Source of the DNA: Acetobacteraceae bacterium
GTDB lineage: Bacteria; Pseudomonadota; Alphaproteobacteria; Acetobacterales; Acetobacteraceae
Direction of reading: 5' to 3'
NCBI GenBank assembly: GCA_947476855.1
Contig: CANJSR010000226.1
Span: forward strand, 1 to 7,788
DNA: 7,788 nucleotides
The stretch's first letter is position 1, and the number at the start of each line of letters is the position of its first letter. The translations under genes were made by a program, and so were the position numbers. The notes below the pieces were generated by a model. That model was not told where the DNA came from and made no database searches. It saw only the letters and a program-made list of their open reading frames with translations. Shown one piece after another: positions 1-5,522 of this stretch.

Positions 1-142
1 CATCCGACGGTGGCTGCGTCAGGCGAGCGCTTACGGGCTGCGCCAGAACGCGGTTCCAGGCGGCGCCCAGCGGGACGATCTCGGATGGGGTGGGTGTGAG
101 GCCGGCCAGGATGCGGTCGCGGGCTTCATCGACGCTGATCAC
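1..142 (-). CDS. moeA: Molybdopterin molybdenumtransferase MoeA, N-terminal fragment (gene continues past left edge)
   Basis: MoeA inserts molybdate into adenylylated molybdopterin, the last common step of molybdenum cofactor synthesis in the cytoplasm. Only 47 codons are visible. They read from a GTG start as (M)[20 protein letters not shown], then [15 protein letters not shown] and LTQPPSD. This is the classic MoeA N-terminus: the 'SVDEA' opening, then the 'GRVLAxxV' and 'xTQPPxD' motifs that precede the DGYA segment. The GTG overlaps the moaC stop codon by 4 nt (GTGA), so the two are probably translationally coupled. A purine-rich GGGGGAG lies about 11 nt upstream inside moaC. No ATG is available near this point. 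The catalytic domains lie outside the window. Identity is confident from the N-terminal motif and the moaC context, although the fragment is short. Confidence 0.9.
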   Translation of the reverse strand, partial: MISVDEARDRILAGLTPTPSEIVPLGAAWNRVLAQPVSARLTQPPSD

Positions 143-618
143 GGCTGGGCGAACTCCCCCGATTTGCCACCCGCCTTATGAGTGACACGCAAATCCTCGA
201 TCCGCATGGAACGGTCGATCGCCTTCACCATGTCATAGACCGTCAGCGCGGCGATCGAGGCAGCCGTCAGCGCCTCCATCTCCACCCCGGTTTGTCCGGT
301 GGTGCGGACGGTCGCCGTGATTTCCACCGCGCTGGCCGAGGGATCGGGGGTCAGGTCCAGCGTCACGGCCGTGATCGGCAGCGGGTGGCACAGCGGGATC
401 AGATCGGCGGTGCGCTTGGCCCCCATGATCCCGGCCAGGCGCGCCACGCCGAGCACATCGCCCTTCTTGGCGGTGCCGGCCATGATGGTCGCCAGCGTCT
501 CGGGCTGCATCACCACCCGGGCGCGCGCCGTCGCCGTTCGGTCGGTCGCCGGCTTGGCGGAAACATCGACCATCGTCGCGTTCCCCGCCGCATCGAAATG
601 CGTGAGGCCGCCGGTCAT
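139..618 (-). CDS. moaC: Cyclic pyranopterin monophosphate synthase MoaC
   Basis: MoaC acts after MoaA in the cytoplasm and converts 3',8-cyclo-7,8-dihydroGTP to cyclic pyranopterin monophosphate, the first pterin intermediate of molybdenum cofactor synthesis. The 159-residue protein has the normal family length. Visible landmarks are [18 protein letters not shown] at the N-terminus, [20 protein letters not shown] (51-70), the substrate-pocket motif DLIPLCHPL (72-80), [15 protein letters not shown] (107-121), and the catalytic Asp129/Lys132 pair in VYDMVKA (127-133). The tail GGKSG (150-154) is also typical. From memory, E. coli MoaC has Cys where this protein has Val131, next to the catalytic lysine. 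The ATG overlaps the trpC stop (ATGA), with a short GAGG 4 nt upstream of it, so expression probably depends on coupling to trpC. It overlaps moeA by 4 nt at its other end. Identity is very secure. Confidence 0.97.
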   Translation of the reverse strand: MTGGLTHFDAAGNATMVDVSAKPATDRTATARARVVMQPETLATIMAGTAKKGDVLGVARLAGIMGAKRTADLIPLCHPLPITAVTLDLTPDPSASAVEITATVRTTGQTGVEMEALTAASIAALTVYDMVKAIDRSMRIEDLRVTHKAGGKSGEFAQP

Positions 619-1436
619 GCGGCCTCGGTCAGCAGCGCGAGCGTCGCGGCGGCCACGTCGTCCTGGCGCATCAGGCTTTCGCCCACCAGGAAGCCCTGCG
701 CCCCGCAGGCCGACAGGCGCTTGACGTCGTCGTTGGTGCGGATGCCGCTCTCGGCGATCAGGAACCGAACGGGGGGGACGTGGGATGCCAGTTCCTCGGT
801 CACCGCCAGGTCGGTCTTCAGAGTCCGCAGGTTCCGGTTGTTGATCCCGATCAGCGACGTCTCCAGCCCCAAAGCGCGCTGAAGTTCCGCGAGATCATGC
901 ACCTCAACGAGGACGTCCATGTCCAGCGCCCGGGCGATCGCCTCCAGCTCCCGCGCCTGCGCGTCCGACAGCGCCGCCATGATCAACAGGATGCAATCCG
1001 CCCCCATCGCCCGGCTTTCGTAGATCTGCCAGGGATCCAGCATGAAATCCTTCCGCAGCACCGGCAGGTCGACCGCTCGGCGGGCGGCGGCGAGGTGGGC
1101 GGCGGTGCCCTGGAAGTATTTCTCGTCGGTCAGCACGGACAGGCAGGTCGCCCCGCCATCCTTGTAGGCGCGGGCGAGGGCGGGGGGATCGAATTCCGGC
1201 CGGATCAGCCCGCCGGAGGGCGAGGCCTTCTTGATCTCCGCGATCAGCGCCGGCTGTCCCGCCGCCGCTGTCTCCTTCAACGCTCGGCCGAAGCCGCGCG
1301 GCGTGTCGTGCTGTGCCTCGATCTCGGCGCGCAGGTCGTCGATGCTGCGCTTGGCCTTGCGCGCCGCGACGACCGCGCGGGTGTCGGTGCAGATTTTCAC
1401 CAGCACGTCCGGGATTTCGGTTTGGGTACTTGTCAT
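615..1436 (-). CDS. trpC: Indole-3-glycerol phosphate synthase
   Basis: TrpC decarboxylates and closes the ring of carboxyphenylamino-deoxyribulose phosphate to give indole-3-glycerol phosphate, the fourth step from chorismate to tryptophan. It is a single-domain (beta/alpha)8 barrel of 273 residues, not fused to TrpF. Active-site motifs appear in the family order: [10 protein letters not shown] (65-74, Glu67 and Lys69), LTDEKYFQG (102-110), [14 protein letters not shown] (127-140, Lys129 as the probable general acid), LVEVHD (176-181, Glu178), [10 protein letters not shown] (197-206, Asn199), AESGI (228-232) and the phosphate-binding FLVGESLM (249-256). The ATG start has a GGGAGA ribosome-binding site about 4 nt upstream and gives the expected N-terminus. 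A 46-nt gap separates it from trpD. Its stop overlaps the moaC start. Confidence 0.98.
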   Translation of the reverse strand: MTSTQTEIPDVLVKICTDTRAVVAARKAKRSIDDLRAEIEAQHDTPRGFGRALKETAAAGQPALIAEIKKASPSGGLIRPEFDPPALARAYKDGGATCLSVLTDEKYFQGTAAHLAAARRAVDLPVLRKDFMLDPWQIYESRAMGADCILLIMAALSDAQARELEAIARALDMDVLVEVHDLAELQRALGLETSLIGINNRNLRTLKTDLAVTEELASHVPPVRFLIAESGIRTNDDVKRLSACGAQGFLVGESLMRQDDVAAATLALLTEAA

Positions 1437-1482
1437 GATGTCTCCCGGCCTGAAATCCCCGGTCTGATACTCACAGCCCGGG

Positions 1483-2499
1483 TCAGCCAGCCGTTGTCTC
1501 GCGTCTCAGGGTTTCCAATGCGCCAAAGGCGGCACCGGAATCAATGGACCGGGTGGCGAGGCTCACGCCCTCCCGCAGGTCAGCCGCCCGATCGGCCACG
1601 ATCAGAGCCGCCGCGGCGTTCAGAAGGACCGTGTCGCGATAGGCCCCCGGCGCGCCTTGCAGCAGCGATTGCAGCGCGGCGGCGTTGAAGGCCGAGTCGC
1701 CGCCCTTGATCGCCTCGATCGGCGCGGTCGGCAGGCCGGCGTCGGCAGCCGAGACGGTGAAGCTGCGGATCGCGCCGTCCTTCAGCGCGGTCACGTGGTT
1801 GTCCCCGGCCAGCGTTAGCTCATCCAGCCCCTGCCCATGCACCAGCCAGGCGGCTTCGGTGCCCAGCGCCGCGAGCGTTTCCGCCATAGGCCGCGTCCAG
1901 TCGGGGGAGAACACGCCGGTCAACTGCCGCGTCACCCGCGCCGGATTGGCCAGCGGCCCCAGCAAGTTGAAGATTGTCCGTGTGCCGAGTTCCACCCGAG
2001 GCCCGGCGGCATGACGCATCGACGGATGATGGCGTGGGGCGAACAGGAAGACGCAGCCGGCCGTTGTCAGGATGTCCGACAGCCGCTCCATCGGCGCGTC
2101 CACGTTGACGCCAAGCGCGGTCAGCACGTCGGCACCGCCGGTACGGGACGACAACGCGCGGTTGCCGTGCTTGGCTACCATCACGCCGGCGCCCGCGATC
2201 ACGAAGGTCACGGCCGAGGACACGTTCAGCGTCCCGGCCCCATCGCCGCCGGTGCCGCAGACATCCATGGCGCCGGCCGGGGCCTCGACCGCCGTCATCC
2301 GGGCGCGCATGGCACGGACGGCGCCGGTGATCTCGGCCACGGTTTCGCCGCGCACGCGCATCGCCATCAGCAGGCCGCCGATCTGCGCGGGCGTCGCCTC
2401 GCCGGACATGATGACGTCGAAGGCGCCCTGGGCGTCAGCCTCGGACAGGGCTTCCCCGGCCGCGAGGCGCGCCAGGAGCGGTTTCAGGTTGTTCGACAC
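1483..2499 (-). CDS. trpD: Anthranilate phosphoribosyltransferase
   Basis: TrpD transfers phosphoribose from PRPP to anthranilate, the second committed step of tryptophan synthesis. The 338-residue protein has the usual length for a monofunctional TrpD. An N-terminal helical domain (about 1-70) includes [19 protein letters not shown]. It is followed by the PRPP/pyrophosphate loop CGTGGDG (81-87), [17 protein letters not shown] (110-126), [11 protein letters not shown] (154-164), Arg168 with [16 protein letters not shown] (171-186), and the metal-binding Asp226-Glu227 pair in GLDELTL. The start is GTG, nine bases after the trpG stop, and no upstream in-frame ATG fits. I see no recognisable Shine-Dalgarno sequence in front of it, so translation probably depends on ribosomes finishing trpG. 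The start is supported because [15 protein letters not shown] matches the family N-terminus. Confidence 0.98.
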   Translation of the reverse strand: MSNNLKPLLARLAAGEALSEADAQGAFDVIMSGEATPAQIGGLLMAMRVRGETVAEITGAVRAMRARMTAVEAPAGAMDVCGTGGDGAGTLNVSSAVTFVIAGAGVMVAKHGNRALSSRTGGADVLTALGVNVDAPMERLSDILTTAGCVFLFAPRHHPSMRHAAGPRVELGTRTIFNLLGPLANPARVTRQLTGVFSPDWTRPMAETLAALGTEAAWLVHGQGLDELTLAGDNHVTALKDGAIRSFTVSAADAGLPTAPIEAIKGGDSAFNAAALQSLLQGAPGAYRDTVLLNAAAALIVADRAADLREGVSLATRSIDSGAAFGALETLRRETTAG

Positions 2500-2508
2500 G
2501 GCGATGGG

Positions 2509-3105
2509 TCAGGCGGCGCGCGCGGGGGCGTTCCGACCCCGGGCGATGGCGAGGAAGTTGCCCAGGATGCGATGCCCATGCTCGCTGGCGATGCTCTCCG
2601 GATGAAACTGCACGCCATAGATCGGCATGGTCCGGTGGTGCATGGCCATGATGATGCCGTCATCGGTCCAGGCGGTGGCGACCAGGGCATCCGGCAGCGT
2701 GTCCCGTTCGACGATCAGGCTGTGATAGCGCGTGGCCCCGAACGGAGAGGGCAGGGATTCGAGGATATCCGTCCCGGTATGGGTGATTTGCGACACCTTG
2801 CCATGCATCGGCTCGGGTGCGCGGATGACGTTGCCGCCAAAGGCCTGGCCGATCGCCTGGTGGCCGAGGCAGACGCCGAACAGCGGAATCTTGCCGGCCG
2901 CCGCGGCGATCAGGTCCAGGCAGATGCCCGCCTCATTCGGCGTGCAGGGACCGGGGGACAGCACGATGGCTTCCGGGCGCATGGCCAGCGCGTCTTCCAC
3001 GCTGATCTTGTCATTGCGCCAGACGTCGCACTCGGCGCCGACCTCTCCCAGGAAGTGGTAGAGGTTGAAGGTGAAGCTGTCGTAGTTGTCGATGAGCAGG
3101 ATCAT
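2509..3105 (-). CDS. trpG: Anthranilate synthase component II (glutamine amidotransferase)
   Basis: TrpG hydrolyses glutamine and passes the ammonia to TrpE, which makes anthranilate from chorismate. It is a class I glutamine amidotransferase of 198 residues from the start chosen here. It begins MILLIDNYDSFTFNL and contains LSPGPCTPNEAG, the nucleophile elbow GVCLGHQ with Cys79, the MHGK segment (100-103), RYHSLIV, and the His168/Glu170 pair in FHPES, which completes the catalytic triad. I placed the start at the second ATG (3105). The first ATG at 3114 touches an AAGG motif with no spacing, whereas the same motif sits about 9 nt ahead of 3105, and MILLIDNYDSF is the standard family start. 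The two readings differ by three residues (MRL). It leads the trpGDC-moaCE-like cluster. Its partner TrpE is not encoded in the window. A pabA-like dual role in folate synthesis cannot be excluded from sequence alone, but the trpD and trpC neighbours favour TrpG. Confidence 0.97.
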   Translation of the reverse strand: MILLIDNYDSFTFNLYHFLGEVGAECDVWRNDKISVEDALAMRPEAIVLSPGPCTPNEAGICLDLIAAAAGKIPLFGVCLGHQAIGQAFGGNVIRAPEPMHGKVSQITHTGTDILESLPSPFGATRYHSLIVERDTLPDALVATAWTDDGIIMAMHHRTMPIYGVQFHPESIASEHGHRILGNFLAIARGRNAPARAA

Positions 3106-3113
3106 GAGGCGCA

Positions 3114-3118
3114 TCCTT
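3114..3118 (-). promoter_or_regulatory. Ribosome-binding site that decides the trpG start
   Basis: AAGGA on the minus strand lies about 8-9 nt before the ATG at 3105, but overlaps the alternative ATG at 3114. Normal spacing favours the downstream ATG, in agreement with the family N-terminus. Confidence 0.6.
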
Positions 3119-3158
3119 GCGCCTGGCCCGCCGATGGGTCAACGGCCGGTACGCGGAT

Positions 3159-3192
3159 CGGCCTCCGGTCGGAGCGATCCGACCGGAGGCCG
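3159..3192 (-). terminator. Perfect 15-bp hairpin downstream of the Bug receptor gene
   Basis: Bases 3159-3173 pair without mismatch to 3178-3192 around a four-base loop. The stem is mostly G/C and begins six bases after the stop codon of the solute-receptor gene, the normal place for an intrinsic terminator. There is no T-run after it on either strand, as is common in high-GC genomes, so termination strength is uncertain. It would separate the receptor gene from trpG, which begins 53 bases further on. It might instead protect a 3' end or stall readthrough into trpG. Confidence 0.7.
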
Positions 3193-3198
3193 CCTGGC

Positions 3199-4155
3199 CT
3201 ATTCCATCTTGAAGTTCAGCTTCTTCACCCAGCTTTCGTAGGACGCCACCTCGCGGTCGTTCATCTCCCGCAGTTCGGCCGGCGTGCGGATCATCGGGAA
3301 GAAGCCCATCGTATAGATGCGGGCATTGATGTCGGGGCGCTGGATCACTTCGTTGAACGCGGCACCCAGCTTGGCGGCCGGTTCCTCGGCCGTGCCCTTG
3401 ATCGCGTACAGCGCGAGCCAGGTCGGCAGTTCGATCTTGTAGCCGGCCTCCTCCATCGTCGGCACGTCCGGGAACTCGGGATGCCGGCGGGAAGAGGTGA
3501 AGGCCAGGATGATCGCCCGCCCGGCCTTGGCGTGGGGGTAGTGGATCGAGTCCAGCATGATGTTCACATGCCCGCCCAGGAAGTCGTTCAGCGCCTCGGG
3601 CCCGCCGCGGTAATGGATCGGGGTGATCTGCATGCCCGCCATGGCATTCAGGACCTCACTGCGGAGATGCGTCGCGGTGCCGGCGCCGGGCGTGCTGACC
3701 GTGAGCACGCCGGGCTTGGCCTTCGCCATCGCCACAAGCTCAGCCACCGACTTCACCCCAAGGCTCGGCAGCACGGCCCATCCGTAGACGTACTCACCGA
3801 TCGCCGCGATCGGGCGGAAATCGCGCCGGTCATAGGGCACCTTCCGCAGTTGCGGCAGCAGGACCATCGGCGCGTTGGGGGACAACAGGAAGGTGTAGTT
3901 GTCGGCCGTCGTGCGCCATGCGGCCTCTACCCCCAGGGTCCCGGACGCGCCGGCCCGATTCTCCACCACGATGGGCTGGCCCAGCTTCTGGCCGACCTGA
4001 TCGCCGAGCATCCGGATGAGGACGTCGCCGGATGTGCCGGGCGGGTAGTTGTAGATAATACGGATGGGCTTGGTCGGCCATTCCTGCGCGACCGCGGGCC
4101 ATGTCAGGGCAAGCATGAGGGCGGCCAGCAGGGGGCCGAGAACGCGGCGCGGCAT
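3199..4155 (-). CDS. Tripartite tricarboxylate transporter substrate-binding protein (TctC/Bug family)
   Basis: This is a periplasmic solute receptor of the Bug/TctC family, which captures small carboxylates or related metabolites, often for a TctAB membrane permease. The 318 residues match the usual length. The N-terminus is a Sec signal peptide: PRR, a hydrophobic stretch (about 5-19), then an AVA cleavage signal with mature protein probably from Gln24. Family landmarks are PTKPIRIIYNYPPG (27-40) followed by Asp44 in the ligand-binding loop, VVENRAGASGTLG (63-75), the VSTPGAGTATHL loop (153-164), HYRGGPEALNDFLGGHV (181-197) and FPDVPTMEEAG (228-238). The ATG has a GGAGGA site 10 nt upstream (4166-4171). 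No tctA or tctB gene lies nearby, so it is an orphan receptor and its ligand cannot be inferred. Such genes are amplified in many Beta- and Alphaproteobacteria. It sits upstream of trpG on the same strand but behind a strong hairpin, so it is probably a separate transcript. Confidence 0.95.
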   Translation of the reverse strand: MPRRVLGPLLAALMLALTWPAVAQEWPTKPIRIIYNYPPGTSGDVLIRMLGDQVGQKLGQPIVVENRAGASGTLGVEAAWRTTADNYTFLLSPNAPMVLLPQLRKVPYDRRDFRPIAAIGEYVYGWAVLPSLGVKSVAELVAMAKAKPGVLTVSTPGAGTATHLRSEVLNAMAGMQITPIHYRGGPEALNDFLGGHVNIMLDSIHYPHAKAGRAIILAFTSSRRHPEFPDVPTMEEAGYKIELPTWLALYAIKGTAEEPAAKLGAAFNEVIQRPDINARIYTMGFFPMIRTPAELREMNDREVASYESWVKKLNFKME

Positions 4156-4165
4156 AATGGGGGGA

Positions 4166-4171
4166 TCCTCC
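4166..4171 (-). promoter_or_regulatory. Ribosome-binding site of the Bug receptor gene
   Basis: GGAGGA on the minus strand, a near-perfect anti-16S match, lies 10 nt before the ATG at 4155. It supports that start, which also gives a proper signal peptide. Confidence 0.65.
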
Positions 4172-4297
4172 AGGGACGTGTTGGTTGCCCCGTCCGGGTG
4201 CGGGTTGCAGGCAGCTTTGCCGATCGGGGGGCGGAGGTCCAGAGCGGCGGGCCGACAGGGGTGTTCCGACGGTGGGCTTGGGTCTGTGACTGAAGCG

Positions 4298-4326
4298 TTG
4301 ACAGAGGCGTGGGTTTGGCATTAACC
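4298..4326 (+). promoter_or_regulatory. Sigma-70-type promoter of tRNA-Tyr
   Basis: A perfect -35 hexamer TTGACA (4298-4303) is followed after 15-17 nt by an A/T-rich patch CATTAACC (4319-4326) that can serve as a weak -10. Predicted initiation near 4332 would leave about ten bases before the mature tRNA at 4342. The stretch after the -10 is G/C-rich, as in stringently controlled stable-RNA promoters. The -35 is clear; the exact -10 register is not. Confidence 0.65.
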
Positions 4327-4341
4327 CACCGGCCTCTGAGC

Positions 4342-4427
4342 GGAGGGGTGCCCGAGTGGCTAAAGGGGACGGACTGTAAATCCGTTGGCGACCGCCTACG
4401 TTGGTTCGAATCCAACCCCCTCCACCA
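4342..4427 (+). tRNA. tRNA-Tyr (anticodon GTA)
   Basis: The 86-base gene folds as a class II (long variable arm) tRNA. The acceptor stem GGAGGGG (4342-4348) pairs with CCCCTCC (4417-4423). The anticodon stem ACGGA/TCCGT encloses the loop CTGTAAA (4374-4380) with anticodon GTA at 4376-4378, reading tyrosine codons UAC/UAU. A 14-base variable arm at 4386-4399 contains a GGC/GCC stem. The T-arm GTTGG-TTCGAAT-CCAAC covers 4400-4416. The discriminator is A4424, and the 3' CCA is encoded in the DNA (4425-4427). All bacterial tRNA-Tyr are class II, which fits. No T-rich terminator follows closely, and a glycosyltransferase gene starts 63 nt downstream. I found no repeat of the tRNA 3' end elsewhere in the window, so there is no evidence of an integration site. 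Confidence 0.98.
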
Positions 4428-4453
4428 GCTTCTCGATTTCCTTATGAACCCTT

Positions 4454-4478
4454 CGTCCTGCTCATCTGACCCAGGACG
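4454..4478 (+). promoter_or_regulatory. Small hairpin between tRNA-Tyr and the glycosyltransferase, covering its likely ribosome-binding site
   Basis: CGTCCTG (4454-4460) pairs perfectly with CAGGACG (4472-4478) around an 11-base loop. The right arm contains AGGA (4473-4476), the only Shine-Dalgarno-like motif ahead of the glycosyltransferase start. It could be a weak terminator for the tRNA transcript or a fold that lowers translation of the next gene. Seven pairs can arise by chance in G/C-rich DNA, so this is tentative. Confidence 0.3.
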
Positions 4479-4490
4479 GTGTTCCCCGTG

Positions 4491-5426
4491 ATGCACGCGG
4501 CCGATCCGCCCCATGTCGCGATCCTGCTGTCCGTCTATGATGGTTACCGGTTCATCGATGAGCAGCTTGAAAGTATCGCGGCGCAGCGTGACGTCCGCTG
4601 GACATTAACCTGGCGGGATGACGGCAGCGATCCCACCCGATCCTGCGATGCTCGGCTTGAGGCGTTCCGCGCCCGGTTCCCCACGCAGGTCTTTGCCTCC
4701 GGATTGCCCCAGGGCCGGACGGGCGTCGGTGCGAGCTATATGGCGCTGCTCGCGCAGGCGCCCGACGCTGACTATGTTGCCTTCGCGGACCAGGACGATG
4801 TCTGGCTGCCCGACAAGCTCTCCCGCGCGGTCGGTCGACTGGCGGCGGTCGGGGGGGCGGCGCTGTACTGCGGGCGGCAGAGTCTGGTGGATGCTACCCT
4901 GGCCCCGCTCGGCCTGTCCCAGGTGCCGCGCCGCCCGCTGGGGTTCGCGAATGCCCTGGTGCAGAACGTGGCGACTGGCTGCACGATGGTGCTGAACCGG
5001 GCGGCGCATGACGCCATCCGCGCCATGCCAGCGCCCGATGGCGCGCTGCATGACTGGTGGGCTTATCTGGTGGTGGCCGGGATCGGGGGGCACCTGATCT
5101 ACGATGCCCAGCCGTTCATCCTGTATCGCCAGCACGAGCGCAACGCGGTGGGCTCCACCGGCGGGACCGTGGCGCGGGCGATCCGGGCCATGCGGCGCGG
5201 GCCGGGGCCGTTTCTCGAAAGCCTGGACCGGCACCTGCGCCAGTTGTTGGCCTATCGCGACCGGCTGACCCCGGAGAACCGGCGGACGCTCGATGCGCTA
5301 TGGGCCGCGCGCGTCGCGCCGCTGTTCCGCCGCCCGGCGGCGGTGATGGGGACCGGGGTGTATCGGCAGGGCACCGGGGAGGACCTGGTCCTGCGGGCAT
5401 GGCTCATGCTGCGTTCGGCGCGATAG
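4491..5426 (+). CDS. Family 2 glycosyltransferase (rhamnosyltransferase-like)
   Basis: This is an inverting GT-A glycosyltransferase that probably adds a sugar from a nucleotide donor to a surface polysaccharide or lipopolysaccharide chain on the inner face of the membrane. From the ATG at 4491 it has 311 residues. The Rossmann-like start is HVAILLSVYDGYRFIDEQ. It is followed by the donor-binding RDDGSD (42-47), the metal-binding DQDDVW (100-105, the DXD motif), an acceptor region with GCTMVLNR (164-171), HDWW (187-190) with the probable catalytic base nearby, and ILYRQHERNAVG (210-221). The combination of DQDDVW, HDWW and LYRQHxxNxVG is typical of the rhamnosyltransferase-type branch, but donor and acceptor cannot be read from sequence. 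There is no transmembrane segment. The start is uncertain: in-frame GTG codons at 4479 and 4488 are alternatives, and the only upstream AGGA lies 14 nt before the ATG and 11 nt before 4488. No other polysaccharide gene is nearby. Confidence 0.9.
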   Translation: MHAADPPHVAILLSVYDGYRFIDEQLESIAAQRDVRWTLTWRDDGSDPTRSCDARLEAFRARFPTQVFASGLPQGRTGVGASYMALLAQAPDADYVAFADQDDVWLPDKLSRAVGRLAAVGGAALYCGRQSLVDATLAPLGLSQVPRRPLGFANALVQNVATGCTMVLNRAAHDAIRAMPAPDGALHDWWAYLVVAGIGGHLIYDAQPFILYRQHERNAVGSTGGTVARAIRAMRRGPGPFLESLDRHLRQLLAYRDRLTPENRRTLDALWAARVAPLFRRPAAVMGTGVYRQGTGEDLVLRAWLMLRSAR

Positions 5427-5436
5427 GCCCCAGGCG

Positions 5437-5460
5437 GCGCCTCCCCGGGGCGGGAGGCGC
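5437..5460 (+). terminator. Hairpin after the glycosyltransferase gene
   Basis: GCGCCTCCC (5437-5445) pairs with GGGAGGCGC (5452-5460) across a six-base loop, starting ten bases after the glycosyltransferase stop codon. The stem is perfect and very G/C-rich but has no T-tract. It is probably the terminator of the plus-strand gene. Confidence 0.6.
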
Positions 5461-5470
5461 GGAAGCCCGA

Positions 5471-5511
5471 TCTGGTCCCGGCGCGGGCAACCCCGCTTTC
5501 CCGGGACCAGA
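5471..5511 (-). terminator. Nested hairpin after the GMC oxidoreductase gene (possibly bidirectional)
   Basis: TCTGGTCCCGG (5471-5481) pairs with CCGGGACCAGA (5501-5511), an 11-bp perfect outer stem. Inside it, GCGGG (5483-5487) pairs with CCCGC (5492-5496) around a four-base loop. It begins 11 bases past the stop of the minus-strand oxidoreductase gene and lies between two convergent genes. It is probably that gene's terminator and could also stop readthrough from the plus strand. No T-run is present. Confidence 0.65.
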
Positions 5512-5522
5512 CCGATCGGACG

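Noticed and set aside
3128..3145. TTGACC on the minus strand upstream of trpG as a possible -35 box
   Set aside because: At normal spacing the -10 position reads CAAGGA, which is not a -10 element and coincides with the trpG ribosome-binding site, so no promoter can be supported here.
3105..3193. Trp leader peptide and attenuator ahead of trpG
   Set aside because: The spacer has a strong hairpin but no short frame with tandem Trp codons and no competing alternative stems.
1837..4293. A very long open frame (over 800 codons) on the plus strand, antisense to trpD, trpG and the receptor gene
   Set aside because: It lies opposite three well-supported genes. Its translation is rich in Arg, His, Gly and Gln with no recognisable domain, the usual shadow of G/C-rich third codon positions.
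4342..4427. tRNA-Tyr as a mobile-island attachment site next to a glycosyltransferase gene
   Set aside because: No integrase gene, no second copy of the tRNA 3' end and no composition shift were seen in the window.
4309..4491. Small open frame reading through tRNA-Tyr (GGVPEWLKGTDCKSVG-like peptide)
   Set aside because: This peptide is the well-known false translation of a class II tRNA gene. The locus is tRNA-Tyr, not a protein gene. The minus-strand frame at 4104-4514 over the same region is rejected for the same reason.
5431..5442. 12-base word CAGGCGGCGCCT repeated at 7199-7210
   Set aside because: One or more 12-base matches are expected by chance in 7.8 kb of G/C-rich sequence. The copies lie in unrelated contexts (a terminator region and the end of era).
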